From an uncultured Pelagibacteraceae bacterium (GTDB lineage Bacteria > Pseudomonadota > Alphaproteobacteria > Pelagibacterales > Pelagibacteraceae), in assembly GCA_902597875.1 (NCBI GenBank), contig CACJZK010000002.1, positions 103,078 to 167,077 of the forward strand: DNA of 64,000 bases, in the 5' to 3' direction. Below, in pieces: positions 9,834-18,914 of this stretch. The notes beneath the pieces are model-generated. The model saw only the letters and a list, made by a program, of their open reading frames with translations. It had not been told where the DNA came from and searched no databases. Made by a program: the position numbers and the translations under genes. Numbering within the stretch: position 1 is the stretch's first letter; the number at the start of each line of letters is the position of its first letter.

Positions 9834-10559
9834 TTATGCTTTGAAGTTTTTTTTACTTAAGTTGCTTACAATACTGGCTAAAATCCTTAATTCTTTGTTG
9901 CTAAGTTCACATCGATAAAAGAGATTATTAATATTTAATAACATCGCCTCTCTTTTTTCTTTAGGTTTAAAAAAATTTTTATTGTTTAAAAGATTAATTA
10001 AATGACTGAGAAATTTTGAAATATTCTTTTTTGAAATAATTTTAAGAGATTTAACATCTTTTTTAAATTTACTCTTGTTTAACGTTTTAAATATTTCATA
10101 ACATATCACTGTCATTGAATGAGAAAGATTCATCGAACTAAATTTCTTTGATGTCGGTATTTGAATTATTGAATTTGAATAGGATAGATCTTCGTTTGAA
10201 AGGCCTGAAGCTTCTGGACCAAACATTATTCCAATGTTTAATCCTTTTTTTGTTTCAATTAATTTTGTAAAATTAGCAATTGAAATGTGTTTTTTATTGA
10301 TGTCTCTTTTTCTTGCTGTTGTAGAGAGAACAAGGTCGTATTTTTTTATAGACTCTAGGGTGTTGTTGTAGACTTTAACTTTTTTTAGCATGTCAAAAGC
10401 TCCTACCGAAGTCATTCGAGCTTTATAATTTGGCCATCCGTCCCTTGGATTTACTATGCTTAATTTTGAAAAACCAAAATTTTTAATTACTCTGGCGCAG
10501 GAACCTATATTTTGCCCTAATTGAGGCCTTATAAGTATAAAACCAAATTTATTTTTCAT
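9834..10559 (-). CDS. TrmJ-like SPOUT tRNA/rRNA 2'-O-methyltransferase
   Basis: The 241-residue protein has all SPOUT (SpoU) motifs. Motif 1 is IRPQLGQNIGSCARVIKNFG, motif 2 is IGIMFGPEASGLSNED and motif 3 is IPTSKKFSSMNLSHSM; the last two build the trefoil knot that binds SAM. The opening 'F-I-L-I-R-P' and the length fit TrmJ, which 2'-O-methylates nucleotide 32 of tRNA, better than TrmH or RlmB. The start overlaps the end of cimA by 11 nt. Confidence 0.8.
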   Translation of the reverse strand: MKNKFGFILIRPQLGQNIGSCARVIKNFGFSKLSIVNPRDGWPNYKARMTSVGAFDMLKKVKVYNNTLESIKKYDLVLSTTARKRDINKKHISIANFTKLIETKKGLNIGIMFGPEASGLSNEDLSYSNSIIQIPTSKKFSSMNLSHSMTVICYEIFKTLNKSKFKKDVKSLKIISKKNISKFLSHLINLLNNKNFFKPKEKREAMLLNINNLFYRCELSNKELRILASIVSNLSKKNFKA

Positions 10560-12153
10560 TTATATTAGCTGGGGCTTTCTCTTTAAAGAGTTTATACTCT
10601 AAGCTATCAATGAGAGCTTTGAATGAAGCTTCTATAATGTTTTGAGATACGCCTATAGTAAACCAACTTTTACCAGAATTATCTGAGCTTTCAATAAGAA
10701 CACGAGTGGTTGCGCCTGTTCCAGTGTTTAATATTCTTACTTTGTAGTCTAAAAGTTTAAGATCAGAAAAATATTTATGATATTTCTCAACTCTTTTAAA
10801 ATTGGATCTTATTGCATTGTCTAGAGCATTTACTGGTCCATTTCCAGATCCAGAACACTTTATTTCCTTACCATCAATTATAAAAGTAACCTCAGCAGTA
10901 GTTTCAATTGAATCTGATTTTTTAACATTAACATTATAATTTTTTACTTTTAGATATTCAGGGAGTTTACCCAAAAGTTTATTTGCAAGTAACTCAAAAG
11001 ACGCATCTGCACCATCGTAAGAATACCCGCTAAACTCTCTTCCTTTTACTTCGTCAAGAATTTTTTGCACTTTAGGATCTTTGGAGTCTATTTTAACTCC
11101 ATAATTTTCCAATCTGGATAAAATATTTGATCTTCCTGATTGATTTGAAACAATTATGTTTCTATGATTTCCTACTAATTTAGGATCAATATGCTCATAA
11201 GTTCTAGGATCTTTTTTAACTGCTGATACATGTAAACCGCCTTTATGTGAAAAAGCTGACGCTCCTACATAGGCCATATTTTTATTTGGTTTTTTGTTTA
11301 ATATCTCGTCTAAAAATCTAGAACACTCAGTAAGCGATGATAAATTTTCTTTTTTAATATTAAGATCAAATTTTTCATTAAATGTTTTTTTCAAAAATAA
11401 AGTTGGGATAATAGAAGATAAGTTTGCATTACCGCATCTTTCGCCTAAACCATTTATAGTACCTTGGATTTGTCTGGCTCCAGCAAGAACAGCTGCTAAA
11501 GAATTCGCGACAGCATTTTCAGTGTCATTATGTGCATGAATGCCTATATTTTTACCTGGTATTATTTTTGTTACCTTGCTGACTATTTCACTAACTTCAT
11601 GTGGAAGTGTTCCGCCGTTAGTATCACATAATACAACCCATCTAGCACCTTCGTCATAAGCTTGTTTTAAGCAGTCTAAAGCATATTGAGGATTGTTTTT
11701 AAATCCGTCGAAAAAATGTTCCGCATCAAATAGAAATTCTTTTTTGTTTTTTACAAAATGTTTTGCTGTCTCTCTTATATTTTCTAAGTTTTCTTGGTTT
11801 TTGATGCCTAAGGCTATCTTGACGTGGAAGTCCCACGATTTTCCGACTACACAAACTGCTTGTGAATTAGCATTTAATAGAGATGACAAGCCTGGATCAT
11901 TTTCTGCACTTCTTCCACTTTTTTTCGTCATTCCAAAAGCAGTAAAGATACTATTATTAAATTTTGGTGATTTGTTAAAAAATTCTGTGTCAATAGGGTT
12001 AGCGCCAGGCCAACCACCCTCAATGTAATCGACACCTATATTTGAGAGTATTTTTGCTATCTTATTTTTATCATCAATAGAGAAGTCTACACCCTCCGTT
12101 TGAGCCCCGTCTCTAAGTGTAGTATCAAAAATGTATAATTTATCTTTACTCAT
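10549..12153 (-). CDS. cimA: (R)-citramalate synthase
   Basis: This 534-residue DRE-TIM metallolyase family enzyme condenses acetyl-CoA and pyruvate to citramalate, opening the threonine-independent route to isoleucine. It has FDTTLRDGAQTEGVDFS, the GGWPGANP substrate segment, the metal-binding GIHAHNDTENAVANS, GLGERCGNANL and a C-terminal LeuA-type allosteric domain (last ~120 residues). The GGWPGANP-type motif and length fit CimA rather than LeuA. I place the start at ATG 12153, which makes an ATGA overlap with the cysS stop; an in-frame GTG at 12165 is the alternative. Confidence 0.88.
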   Translation of the reverse strand: MSKDKLYIFDTTLRDGAQTEGVDFSIDDKNKIAKILSNIGVDYIEGGWPGANPIDTEFFNKSPKFNNSIFTAFGMTKKSGRSAENDPGLSSLLNANSQAVCVVGKSWDFHVKIALGIKNQENLENIRETAKHFVKNKKEFLFDAEHFFDGFKNNPQYALDCLKQAYDEGARWVVLCDTNGGTLPHEVSEIVSKVTKIIPGKNIGIHAHNDTENAVANSLAAVLAGARQIQGTINGLGERCGNANLSSIIPTLFLKKTFNEKFDLNIKKENLSSLTECSRFLDEILNKKPNKNMAYVGASAFSHKGGLHVSAVKKDPRTYEHIDPKLVGNHRNIIVSNQSGRSNILSRLENYGVKIDSKDPKVQKILDEVKGREFSGYSYDGADASFELLANKLLGKLPEYLKVKNYNVNVKKSDSIETTAEVTFIIDGKEIKCSGSGNGPVNALDNAIRSNFKRVEKYHKYFSDLKLLDYKVRILNTGTGATTRVLIESSDNSGKSWFTIGVSQNIIEASFKALIDSLEYKLFKEKAPANINEK

Positions 12154-13505
12154 TTGTATTTCCACTCTGTTTTATTTTTTTTATCCTCAATCAATACACC
12201 TTCTTGATCTAGTTCATTTCTTATTTTATCAGCTAATTCAAAATCTCCTTTCTCTCTAGCAACTAATCGCTCATTAATTTTAACCATTATAGATTTTTCA
12301 GTAAGTTTTACTGATTTTTTCTTATATTTATTCCATTTAATTTCGTTCTCATTAAAAATGCCAATTAAACGACAGGCATTATTGAAAGAATTTTTTTTAT
12401 TTTTATCGCCTTTTGATGCGTCATTATAAAGCTCATGTAACTTTGATATATATCCTGGAGTATTTAAATCATCTAATAAATAATCAAACCAGTCATTAGA
12501 CTTCTCTAGATGAATTTGATCTTGATATAATGAATACCATTTATTAAGTGTTTTTTTTTGTTGCTCTAATAGATCCTTGTTCCAATCTAAAGGTTGCCTG
12601 TAATGTGAACTTAAAAGAGCTAGTCTCACCACTTGGCCGTTATATTCTTCTATAGCACTATTTATGCTAATTATGTTTCCTAAGGATTTAGACATTTTTT
12701 CTTTTCCCATATTTAAAAAACCATTGTGTACCCAATAGTTTGCCATTTTTTCATTAGAATTATTACAACAAGTTTGCGCTATCTCATTTTCATGGTGAGG
12801 AAATATAAGGTCTAACCCTCCTCCATGAATGTCAAATATTTTCCCCAAATATTTTTCACTCATCACTGAGCATTCAAGATGCCAACCTGGACGTCCACGT
12901 CCCCATGGAGAATTCCATCCAGGATCATTTTCTTCTGAAGGTTTCCAAAGCACGAAGTCTAAAGGATTTTTTTTTAGATTAGAAATTTCAACTCTTTTAC
13001 CGGCTTTTAGGTCATTCGGCTTTTTGTTTGAGAGTTTTCCATAATTTTTGTAAGTAGAAATTGCAAAATAAACATGGTCCTCATTTACGTAGGCAAAACC
13101 TTTTTTAATTAACGACTCAGTCATTTTAATCATTTCATTAACATGTTCTGTAGCTTTAGGTTCAAAAGTAGGTTTTAAACAATTGAGAAGATTGCAAGCT
13201 AAATGAAATTCTTTTGTTACATTTGTAGTTACTTGATCAATTTGCAATTTTTTTTCTTTAGCAATATCTATAATTTTATCATCGATATCTGTTATATTTC
13301 TAACATAGGTAACATTTTTTTCTCCATATAATTTTTTTAACACTCTAAACAACAAATCAAAAATAACTAAAGAACGAGCATTGCCTACGTGAGGACTATC
13401 ATAAACCGTGGGACCGCAAGCATACATTGTAATATTTTTGCTATCTATAGGTTTAAATAATTCTTTTGTTCGAGTTAAAGTGTTAGATATTTTAAGATTT
13501 GTCAT
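12150..13505 (-). CDS. cysS: cysteinyl-tRNA synthetase
   Basis: The 451-residue class I synthetase has the HIGH-type motif in CGPTVYDSPHVGNAR and an intact KMSKSLGN loop. Zinc ligands are visible in YACGP, LECSVMS, a HENEIAQ histidine/glutamate and the following Cys. The C-terminal DALR-like/anticodon part is present. It overlaps nadE by 14 nt and cimA by 4 nt, consistent with one minus-strand transcript. Confidence 0.96.
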   Translation of the reverse strand: MTNLKISNTLTRTKELFKPIDSKNITMYACGPTVYDSPHVGNARSLVIFDLLFRVLKKLYGEKNVTYVRNITDIDDKIIDIAKEKKLQIDQVTTNVTKEFHLACNLLNCLKPTFEPKATEHVNEMIKMTESLIKKGFAYVNEDHVYFAISTYKNYGKLSNKKPNDLKAGKRVEISNLKKNPLDFVLWKPSEENDPGWNSPWGRGRPGWHLECSVMSEKYLGKIFDIHGGGLDLIFPHHENEIAQTCCNNSNEKMANYWVHNGFLNMGKEKMSKSLGNIISINSAIEEYNGQVVRLALLSSHYRQPLDWNKDLLEQQKKTLNKWYSLYQDQIHLEKSNDWFDYLLDDLNTPGYISKLHELYNDASKGDKNKKNSFNNACRLIGIFNENEIKWNKYKKKSVKLTEKSIMVKINERLVAREKGDFELADKIRNELDQEGVLIEDKKNKTEWKYK

Positions 13506-14238
13506 TATTAAATTTACATACAGGTATAGGTTCCATTTTATGAAGGTTTTTTTTTCTTATACTCAAATATTTTTCATAATTTGGATCTTTATCATTTTGC
13601 ATAGCTTTTTCTAAGTCTTGGTAAGACATGCCAAGTTGTTTCACATCTGATCTACCATCATCCCATAAACCATCTGTTGGTTCTGCATTTATAATTTCTT
13701 TTGATATGCCAAGATATTTACCAATTTCCCATACTTGAGTTTTAGTACAATCAGCTATAGGAGAAATGTCTACGCCACCATCACCATATTTTGTGTAGAA
13801 ACCTACTCCAAAATCTTCAACTTTATTTCCTGTTCCAACTACTATGCCTGTATTAGCAGCAGCTGCTTGATATAAGGTTGACATTCTTAGGCGAGCTCTT
13901 GAATTTGCTAGCCCATGTTCGTTATCAAATTTATTTAATGTTTCTTTAAAAGTATTAAATAAATTTTCTAATTCTATTAAATTATAATCAACATTTTTAA
14001 ATTTAGAGGATAGCCATTTTCCATGTATCAAACTTAAATCATGTTGAGACTTGATTTGTTTAATAGGCATACTTATAACAATAGTTTTTCTACCAGTCAT
14101 TGCACTTAAGGTACTTACTACTGAAGAGTCTATACCTCCTGATATTCCAACGACTAAAGCCTTTGGAGTAAATGGCATAGATTTACAATAATCATCTATC
14201 CACTTAATTATAATTTCTGTTCTTTTTTTTACATCCAT
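13492..14238 (-). CDS. nadE: NH3-dependent NAD+ synthetase
   Basis: The 248-residue enzyme adenylates and amidates nicotinic acid adenine dinucleotide to give NAD+. The PP-loop ATP-binding motif GISGGIDSSVVS is near residue 30, and GNKVEDFGVGFYTKYGDGG and SPIADCTKT follow. There is no N-terminal glutaminase (nitrilase) domain, so it should use free ammonia. The ATG at 14238 is clear, and the 3' end runs 14 nt into cysS. Confidence 0.94.
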   Translation of the reverse strand: MDVKKRTEIIIKWIDDYCKSMPFTPKALVVGISGGIDSSVVSTLSAMTGRKTIVISMPIKQIKSQHDLSLIHGKWLSSKFKNVDYNLIELENLFNTFKETLNKFDNEHGLANSRARLRMSTLYQAAAANTGIVVGTGNKVEDFGVGFYTKYGDGGVDISPIADCTKTQVWEIGKYLGISKEIINAEPTDGLWDDGRSDVKQLGMSYQDLEKAMQNDKDPNYEKYLSIRKKNLHKMEPIPVCKFNNDKS

Positions 14239-14275
14239 AATTAATAAACTCCCTCTATCCTTTTCAGGATTCTTT

Positions 14276-14302
14276 CTTAATAATTATATAATAATTATTA
14301 AG
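14276..14302. repeat. perfect 12-bp AT-rich inverted repeat
   Basis: Arms of 12 bp (14276-14287 and 14291-14302) are separated by 3 nt and overlap the stop codon of the DAHP synthase gene. The stem is nearly all A/T, so it would be a weak hairpin. It could still act as a 3' end or processing signal between the DAHP synthase gene and nadE. Confidence 0.5.
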
Positions 14303-15674
14303 ACGCTGCTTGAATAATATTTTTTGAATATGTTGAATTTTTCTTAATTTCGTCAGAAATTAGAAAAGCAAGTTCTAAGGCCTGACTTGCGTTTAGTCTT
14401 GGATCGCAATGCGTTCTATATCTATTTGATAGCTCTTTTTCAGAAATTTTTTGAGCACCGCCAGTACATTCTGTCACATCTTGACCAGTCATTTCTACAT
14501 GAAGTCCTCCAGCATAACTTCCCTCTGATTGATGAATTCCAAATACATTTTTGACCTCTTTAAGAACGTTATCAAAAGGTCTTGTTTTTAATCCACTAGC
14601 TGCCTTAATTGTGTTTCCGTGCATTGGATCACAGGACCAAATAACTTTTAATCCTTCTTTTTTAATTGTTTTAATCAGTTTTGGTAAATATTTTTCTACA
14701 TTATTTGCTCCAAACCTAGATATTAAAGTTAATCTACCAGGTTCATTCTCTGGATTAAGAATGTTACATAGCTTAATTAATTCATCTGGTTTCAAAGTGG
14801 GACCACATTTCAATCCTAAAGGATTTTTAATGCCTCTACAAAATTCAATATGAGCACCATCTGGTTGTCTCGTCCTGTCTCCAATCCAAACAAAGTGAGC
14901 GGAAGTATCGTGATATTCTCCAGTGGTAGAATCTATTCTTGTCATAGCTTCTTCGAAAGGAAGTAAAAGAGCTTCATGAGAGGTATAAAAATTTACAGTT
15001 CTTAGTCTTCTATTGTTTTCTGGATTAATTCCACAGGCTTCCATAAAAGATAAGGCATCACTTATTTTGTCTTCTATCTCTTTATATTTCCCTTTAGTTT
15101 TTTTATTTATAAAGCCTAAATTCCATAAATGAACTTGTCTCAAATCAGCAAATCCTCCCTGCGAAAACGCTCTAATAAGATTTAATGTTGATGCTGACTG
15201 AGAATATGCTCTAAACAATCTTTTAGCATCTGGGATTCTTGCTTTTTCAGTAAAATCCATACCGTTAATATTGTCTCCTAAATAACTAGGCAATTCCTTG
15301 CCATCTTTTTTTTCTGTGGGAGAACTTCTTGGTTTTGAAAATTGACCAGCTATTCGTCCAACTTTTACTACAGGCAATGATGCCGAATGAGTTAAAACTA
15401 ATGACATTTGTAATATCGCCTTAAAAGTATCTCTAATATTATCCGGATTAAATTCTGCAAAACTTTCAGCACAATCGCCGCCTTGTAATAAAAAAGCTTT
15501 TCCCTCTACTACTTCAGCTAAAGATTTTTTTAGCGATCTTGATTCTCCAGCAAAAACTAAAGGAGGATATTTTTTTATTTTTCCTAAAACCATATCCAGC
15601 TCTTTAACATCATCATATTTCGGAAGATGTTTTGCGGGATAATTTTTCCAACTATTTAAATTCCATTTTTTCAT
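14298..15674 (-). CDS. class II 3-deoxy-7-phosphoheptulonate (DAHP) synthase
   Basis: This 458-residue plant-type (class II) enzyme condenses PEP and erythrose-4-phosphate, the first step of the shikimate pathway. It shows FLLQGGDCAESFAEF, RIAGQFSKPRSSPTE and the metal-binding WSCDPMHGNT and GLHVEMTGQDVTECTGG blocks. ATG 15674 (MKKWNLNSW) is preferred over an in-frame TTG at 15680, because an AGGG Shine-Dalgarno-like element lies about 6-7 nt upstream of it. A TATAAT-like -10 sits near 15697 on the minus strand. Confidence 0.93.
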   Translation of the reverse strand: MKKWNLNSWKNYPAKHLPKYDDVKELDMVLGKIKKYPPLVFAGESRSLKKSLAEVVEGKAFLLQGGDCAESFAEFNPDNIRDTFKAILQMSLVLTHSASLPVVKVGRIAGQFSKPRSSPTEKKDGKELPSYLGDNINGMDFTEKARIPDAKRLFRAYSQSASTLNLIRAFSQGGFADLRQVHLWNLGFINKKTKGKYKEIEDKISDALSFMEACGINPENNRRLRTVNFYTSHEALLLPFEEAMTRIDSTTGEYHDTSAHFVWIGDRTRQPDGAHIEFCRGIKNPLGLKCGPTLKPDELIKLCNILNPENEPGRLTLISRFGANNVEKYLPKLIKTIKKEGLKVIWSCDPMHGNTIKAASGLKTRPFDNVLKEVKNVFGIHQSEGSYAGGLHVEMTGQDVTECTGGAQKISEKELSNRYRTHCDPRLNASQALELAFLISDEIKKNSTYSKNIIQAAS

Positions 15675-15712
15675 TTTCAACCCTAGGGGGATGTTTATAT
15701 TATAATGGGCTT

Positions 15713-17530
15713 TTATTCAACAGTTACTGATTTGGCAAGATTTCTAGGTTTATCTATGTCACATTTTTTCAGTAACGCAACATGATAAGCAAGTAGTTGA
15801 AGAGGTATCGTGCTCAAAAATGGAGATAAAGATTTTTCGATAGATGGTAAATTAATTGTAAATCTAACATTTTCACTAATAACGCTATCGTTATTGTTAG
15901 TTATAAGTAAAATTTTACCACCTCTAGCAATTACTTCTTGCATATTAGATAAAGTTTTATGAAAGTATTTATCATTTGGTGCAACTACAATTACTGGAAG
16001 ACCATCTTCTATTAAAGCTAGTGGACCGTGTTTCATTTCACCAGCTGGATAGCCTTCGGCGTGTAAATAAGATAATTCTTTTAGTTTTAAAGCTCCTTCT
16101 AAAGCAATTGGAAAAGAAAAACCTCTTCCTAAAAACATTGAACCTTTAGAATTTAAAAAATCTTTTGCAACAAACTGGATTTTTTCTTCAGATTTTAAAC
16201 ATTTCTCTAAAAGCTTAGGGAGTTTTTTTAGGTCAGAAATTTTTGTTTGATATTCTTTCTTGTCTATCTCATTTCTTAAATCTGCTAATTTTATAGACAA
16301 CATGTAAAGTAATAGCATTTGCCCTAAAAAGGCTTTTGTAGAAGCTACCCCTATTTCTGGTCCAGCATGTATGGGTAAAACCCAGTCAGCATTCCTTGCG
16401 ATCGAACTCTCAACAACGTTTACTATTGAACATGTTTTTACTTTATTTTTTTTACACAAATCCAATGCAGCTGAAGTATCGGCAGTCTCACCAGATTGGG
16501 AGACAAATAAATATAAACAATCTTTGCTAAATTTTATACTCCTATATCTAAATTCTGAAGCTATATCTGTCTCAACTGATAGCGACGTAAATTCCTCGAA
16601 CCAATACTTGGCAACCAAGCATGAATGGTATGCTGTGCCACAACCTATGAGAACAACTTTGTTGACAGTTTTAGGATTTAAAGGAAAATTATAGAAATTA
16701 ATTTCGTCTCTTGATTTATCTATATATTCATTTATGCAGTTTTTAGCAGTAATTGGTTGCTCAAAAATTTCCTTGGACATAAAGTTTTTATAATCGCCTT
16801 TTTGGGCTATATTTTTGTCTTCTGAAAGAATTAATACCTTTTTATTAATTTTTTTCTTGTTTGAGTCATAAAATTCCACACTATCTTTGGTTAAAATACA
16901 AACATCTCCATCTTCTAAGTAAGATATTTTATTAGTCATAGATTTAAGAGCGTATGAATCTGAACCAATATAATTCTCGTTTTTTGAATAACCAACTGCT
17001 AACGGACTTCCTCTTCTAGCTCCAATAATAATATTGTTAAAATTTTTAAAAATAATGCCAAGAGCGAAACTTCCCTTAAGTTTTACTAGTGTATCTTGAA
17101 CAGCCTCTAATGGTTTTTTATTTTTTAATTCTTCTGCTAGTAAAAGTGTAATAACTTCAGTATCAGTTTGTGATTTAAATTTTTTTCCTTTATTTTCTAA
17201 TGATCTTTTTAGATCACTTGAATTTTCAATAATTCCATTATGTACGACTGAAACAACCTCTGTTGAATGAGGATGTGCATTTATCTCATTTGGTATTCCA
17301 TGAGTTGCCCATCGAACGTGACCAATGCCTAGACTTCCTTCTGCTGGAGTTTTAAATAAAATTTTCTCAAGTTGCTCGACTCTACCAGAACATTTTTTCT
17401 CATTTATAACATTATTTTTTAATGTAGCGAGACCTGCAGAGTCATATCCTCTATACTCAAGTTTTTTTAATGAGTTGATAATATTTGAAGAAACTGACTT
17501 GTTGCTAGCTATACCTATAATTCCGCACAT
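15713..17530 (-). CDS. glmS: glutamine-fructose-6-phosphate aminotransferase
   Basis: GlmS makes glucosamine-6-phosphate for peptidoglycan and LPS. The 605-residue protein starts MCGIIGIAS, where Cys2 is the glutaminase nucleophile. It carries the N-terminal Ntn glutaminase domain (VRWATHG, HNGIIENS) and two SIS domains (GCGTAYHS, SQSGETADT, KHGPLALIE), and ends with the invariant SVTVE. It overlaps the acetyltransferase gene upstream by one base, so the two amino-sugar genes are co-transcribed. No glmS ribozyme is possible given that spacing. Confidence 0.97.
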   Translation of the reverse strand: MCGIIGIASNKSVSSNIINSLKKLEYRGYDSAGLATLKNNVINEKKCSGRVEQLEKILFKTPAEGSLGIGHVRWATHGIPNEINAHPHSTEVVSVVHNGIIENSSDLKRSLENKGKKFKSQTDTEVITLLLAEELKNKKPLEAVQDTLVKLKGSFALGIIFKNFNNIIIGARRGSPLAVGYSKNENYIGSDSYALKSMTNKISYLEDGDVCILTKDSVEFYDSNKKKINKKVLILSEDKNIAQKGDYKNFMSKEIFEQPITAKNCINEYIDKSRDEINFYNFPLNPKTVNKVVLIGCGTAYHSCLVAKYWFEEFTSLSVETDIASEFRYRSIKFSKDCLYLFVSQSGETADTSAALDLCKKNKVKTCSIVNVVESSIARNADWVLPIHAGPEIGVASTKAFLGQMLLLYMLSIKLADLRNEIDKKEYQTKISDLKKLPKLLEKCLKSEEKIQFVAKDFLNSKGSMFLGRGFSFPIALEGALKLKELSYLHAEGYPAGEMKHGPLALIEDGLPVIVVAPNDKYFHKTLSNMQEVIARGGKILLITNNNDSVISENVRFTINLPSIEKSLSPFLSTIPLQLLAYHVALLKKCDIDKPRNLAKSVTVE

Positions 17531-18180
17531 TATCTTTTACTTTTCTTTCTTTTGTATTTTTTTTTTTCTATTTGAGAGGATCTGGTCAATGCTAAAGCGC
17601 CCTTACTTACGTTTTTAGTAATTACTGATCCAGCGCCAACTACAGAGTTTTTATTTAATCTTATAGGTGCAACCAGCGAAGAATTCGAACCTACAAAAAC
17701 GTTGTCAGAGATTATTGTTTTGTTTTTTTTAACTCCGTCGTAATTGCAAGTAATAGTTCCAGCTCCGATGTTTGAATTTTTTCCAATTTTAGTATCACCA
17801 ATGTAAGAAAGATGATTGATTTTTGAATTAGAATTTATTTTAGAATTTTTAGTTTCAACAAAATTACCAATCTTAGAATTCGATTTTAAATTAGTGCCAG
17901 GTCTAATTCTAGCATAGGGGCCGATGGTCACCTTATTTTCTACTCTTGCACCTTCTAAATGACTAAATGATTTTATCAAAACTGAGTTACCGATTTTCAC
18001 ATTAGATCCTATTACAACATAAGGCTCTATGATTACATTCCTTCCAAACTTTGTATCTTTTGATAAAAAAATAGTTTCTGGAGCTATTAAAGTTACTCCC
18101 CTTGTCATCGCTTTGTTTCTAAGACTTTCCTGCAAAAGTCTATAAGAATTAGCTTTATTAATTTTTATATTTGTATTCAT
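17530..18180 (-). CDS. GlmU C-terminal acetyltransferase domain only (left-handed beta-helix)
   Basis: The 216-residue protein aligns with the C-terminal half of GlmU: VTLIAPETIFLSKDTKFG opens the helix. IGPYARIRPGT, INHLSYIGDT (catalytic His) and NIGAGTITCNYDG are all intact, so glucosamine-1-phosphate N-acetylation is likely. The ~230-residue uridyltransferase domain of bifunctional GlmU is absent, and the 71 bp upstream up to the divergent gph cannot hold it. This is a clean single-domain gene, not a frameshift remnant. The uridyltransferase must be encoded elsewhere. It sits directly upstream of glmS. Confidence 0.85.
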   Translation of the reverse strand: MNTNIKINKANSYRLLQESLRNKAMTRGVTLIAPETIFLSKDTKFGRNVIIEPYVVIGSNVKIGNSVLIKSFSHLEGARVENKVTIGPYARIRPGTNLKSNSKIGNFVETKNSKINSNSKINHLSYIGDTKIGKNSNIGAGTITCNYDGVKKNKTIISDNVFVGSNSSLVAPIRLNKNSVVGAGSVITKNVSKGALALTRSSQIEKKKYKRKKSKR

Positions 18181-18196
18181 TGAAATTTCTCTTTAC

Positions 18197-18225
18197 ATTA
18201 GAAAATGTATTGAGATAACTCACAA
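18197..18225 (-). promoter_or_regulatory. candidate promoter for glmU-like/glmS
   Basis: On the minus strand a -35-like TTGTGA (18220-18225) precedes a -10-like TCTAAT (18197-18202) with a 17-bp spacer. It lies in the 71-bp gap shared with the divergent gph gene. The match is moderate (4/6 and 5/6), so this is tentative. Confidence 0.35.
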
Positions 18226-18251
18226 AATATTTCTTTTTAATACTTATTAAA

Positions 18252-18914
18252 ATGACTCAAAAATTTACTATCCTTTTTGACTTAGACGGTACTTTAGTTG
18301 ATACAGCGCCAGATTTAATGGCAGCCCACAATCACGTGATGAAAAAATTTGGTCATACTCAAAAAAAACTCTCCGATATAAAGCGTTTAGCTGGCAAAGG
18401 AGCTTGGATAATGATGCAAAGATCTTTTAAAGAAGAAATAAATGATGAAAAGATTAAAAAAGAAATGACAAAAGAATTTATAGATTATTACAGTAAAAAT
18501 ATTAACAGAGGAAGTAATGTTTTTCCAGGAGTACTAGAATTTTTAAAATGGGCAAAATCTAAAAATATTTCTATGGCTATATGCACAAATAAGCAAGAAA
18601 GGTTAGCTATAGACTTATTAAAAAAATTAAATCTTTATAGTTATTTTGAATACATTGCTGGTTCAGATACATTTGATTATAACAAGCCTGATCCTAGACA
18701 TCTAACTAATGTTCTAGAAATTATTCAGGGAAAAATAAACAAAACGGTCATGGTGGGAGACAGTGAAGTAGATTCTATGTCAGCAAAAAATGCTAAAATT
18801 CCATTTATTTTAGTTCAAGATGGATATACAGAAAAGACTAAGGATCAGATACCGCACGACGAATTAATTAAAAATTTTTTTAATTTTGAAAAGATTATAG
18901 AAAAGTATTTATGA
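18252..18914 (+). CDS. gph: phosphoglycolate phosphatase-like HAD hydrolase
   Basis: The 220-residue HAD-superfamily protein has motif I FDLDGTLVDTAPDL, motif II in MAICTNKQ, the motif III lysine in NKPDPRHL and motif IV MVGDSEVDSMSAKNA. A helical cap (residues ~16-85) fits the Gph/PGPase subfamily, which removes phosphate from 2-phosphoglycolate formed during DNA repair or photorespiration-like side reactions. The neighbouring LysE gene overlaps by 4 nt. The subfamily is fairly clear; the substrate is inferred. Confidence 0.82.
   Translation: MTQKFTILFDLDGTLVDTAPDLMAAHNHVMKKFGHTQKKLSDIKRLAGKGAWIMMQRSFKEEINDEKIKKEMTKEFIDYYSKNINRGSNVFPGVLEFLKWAKSKNISMAICTNKQERLAIDLLKKLNLYSYFEYIAGSDTFDYNKPDPRHLTNVLEIIQGKINKTVMVGDSEVDSMSAKNAKIPFILVQDGYTEKTKDQIPHDELIKNFFNFEKIIEKYL

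Noticed and set aside
11693..12028. 111-residue plus-strand frame opposite cimA
   Set aside because: It is an antisense shadow of the citramalate synthase gene with no start context or motif.
15675..15712. glmS-type ribozyme or riboswitch around glmS
   Set aside because: The gap downstream of glmS is only 38 bp, and upstream the gene overlaps the glmU-like gene, so there is no room.
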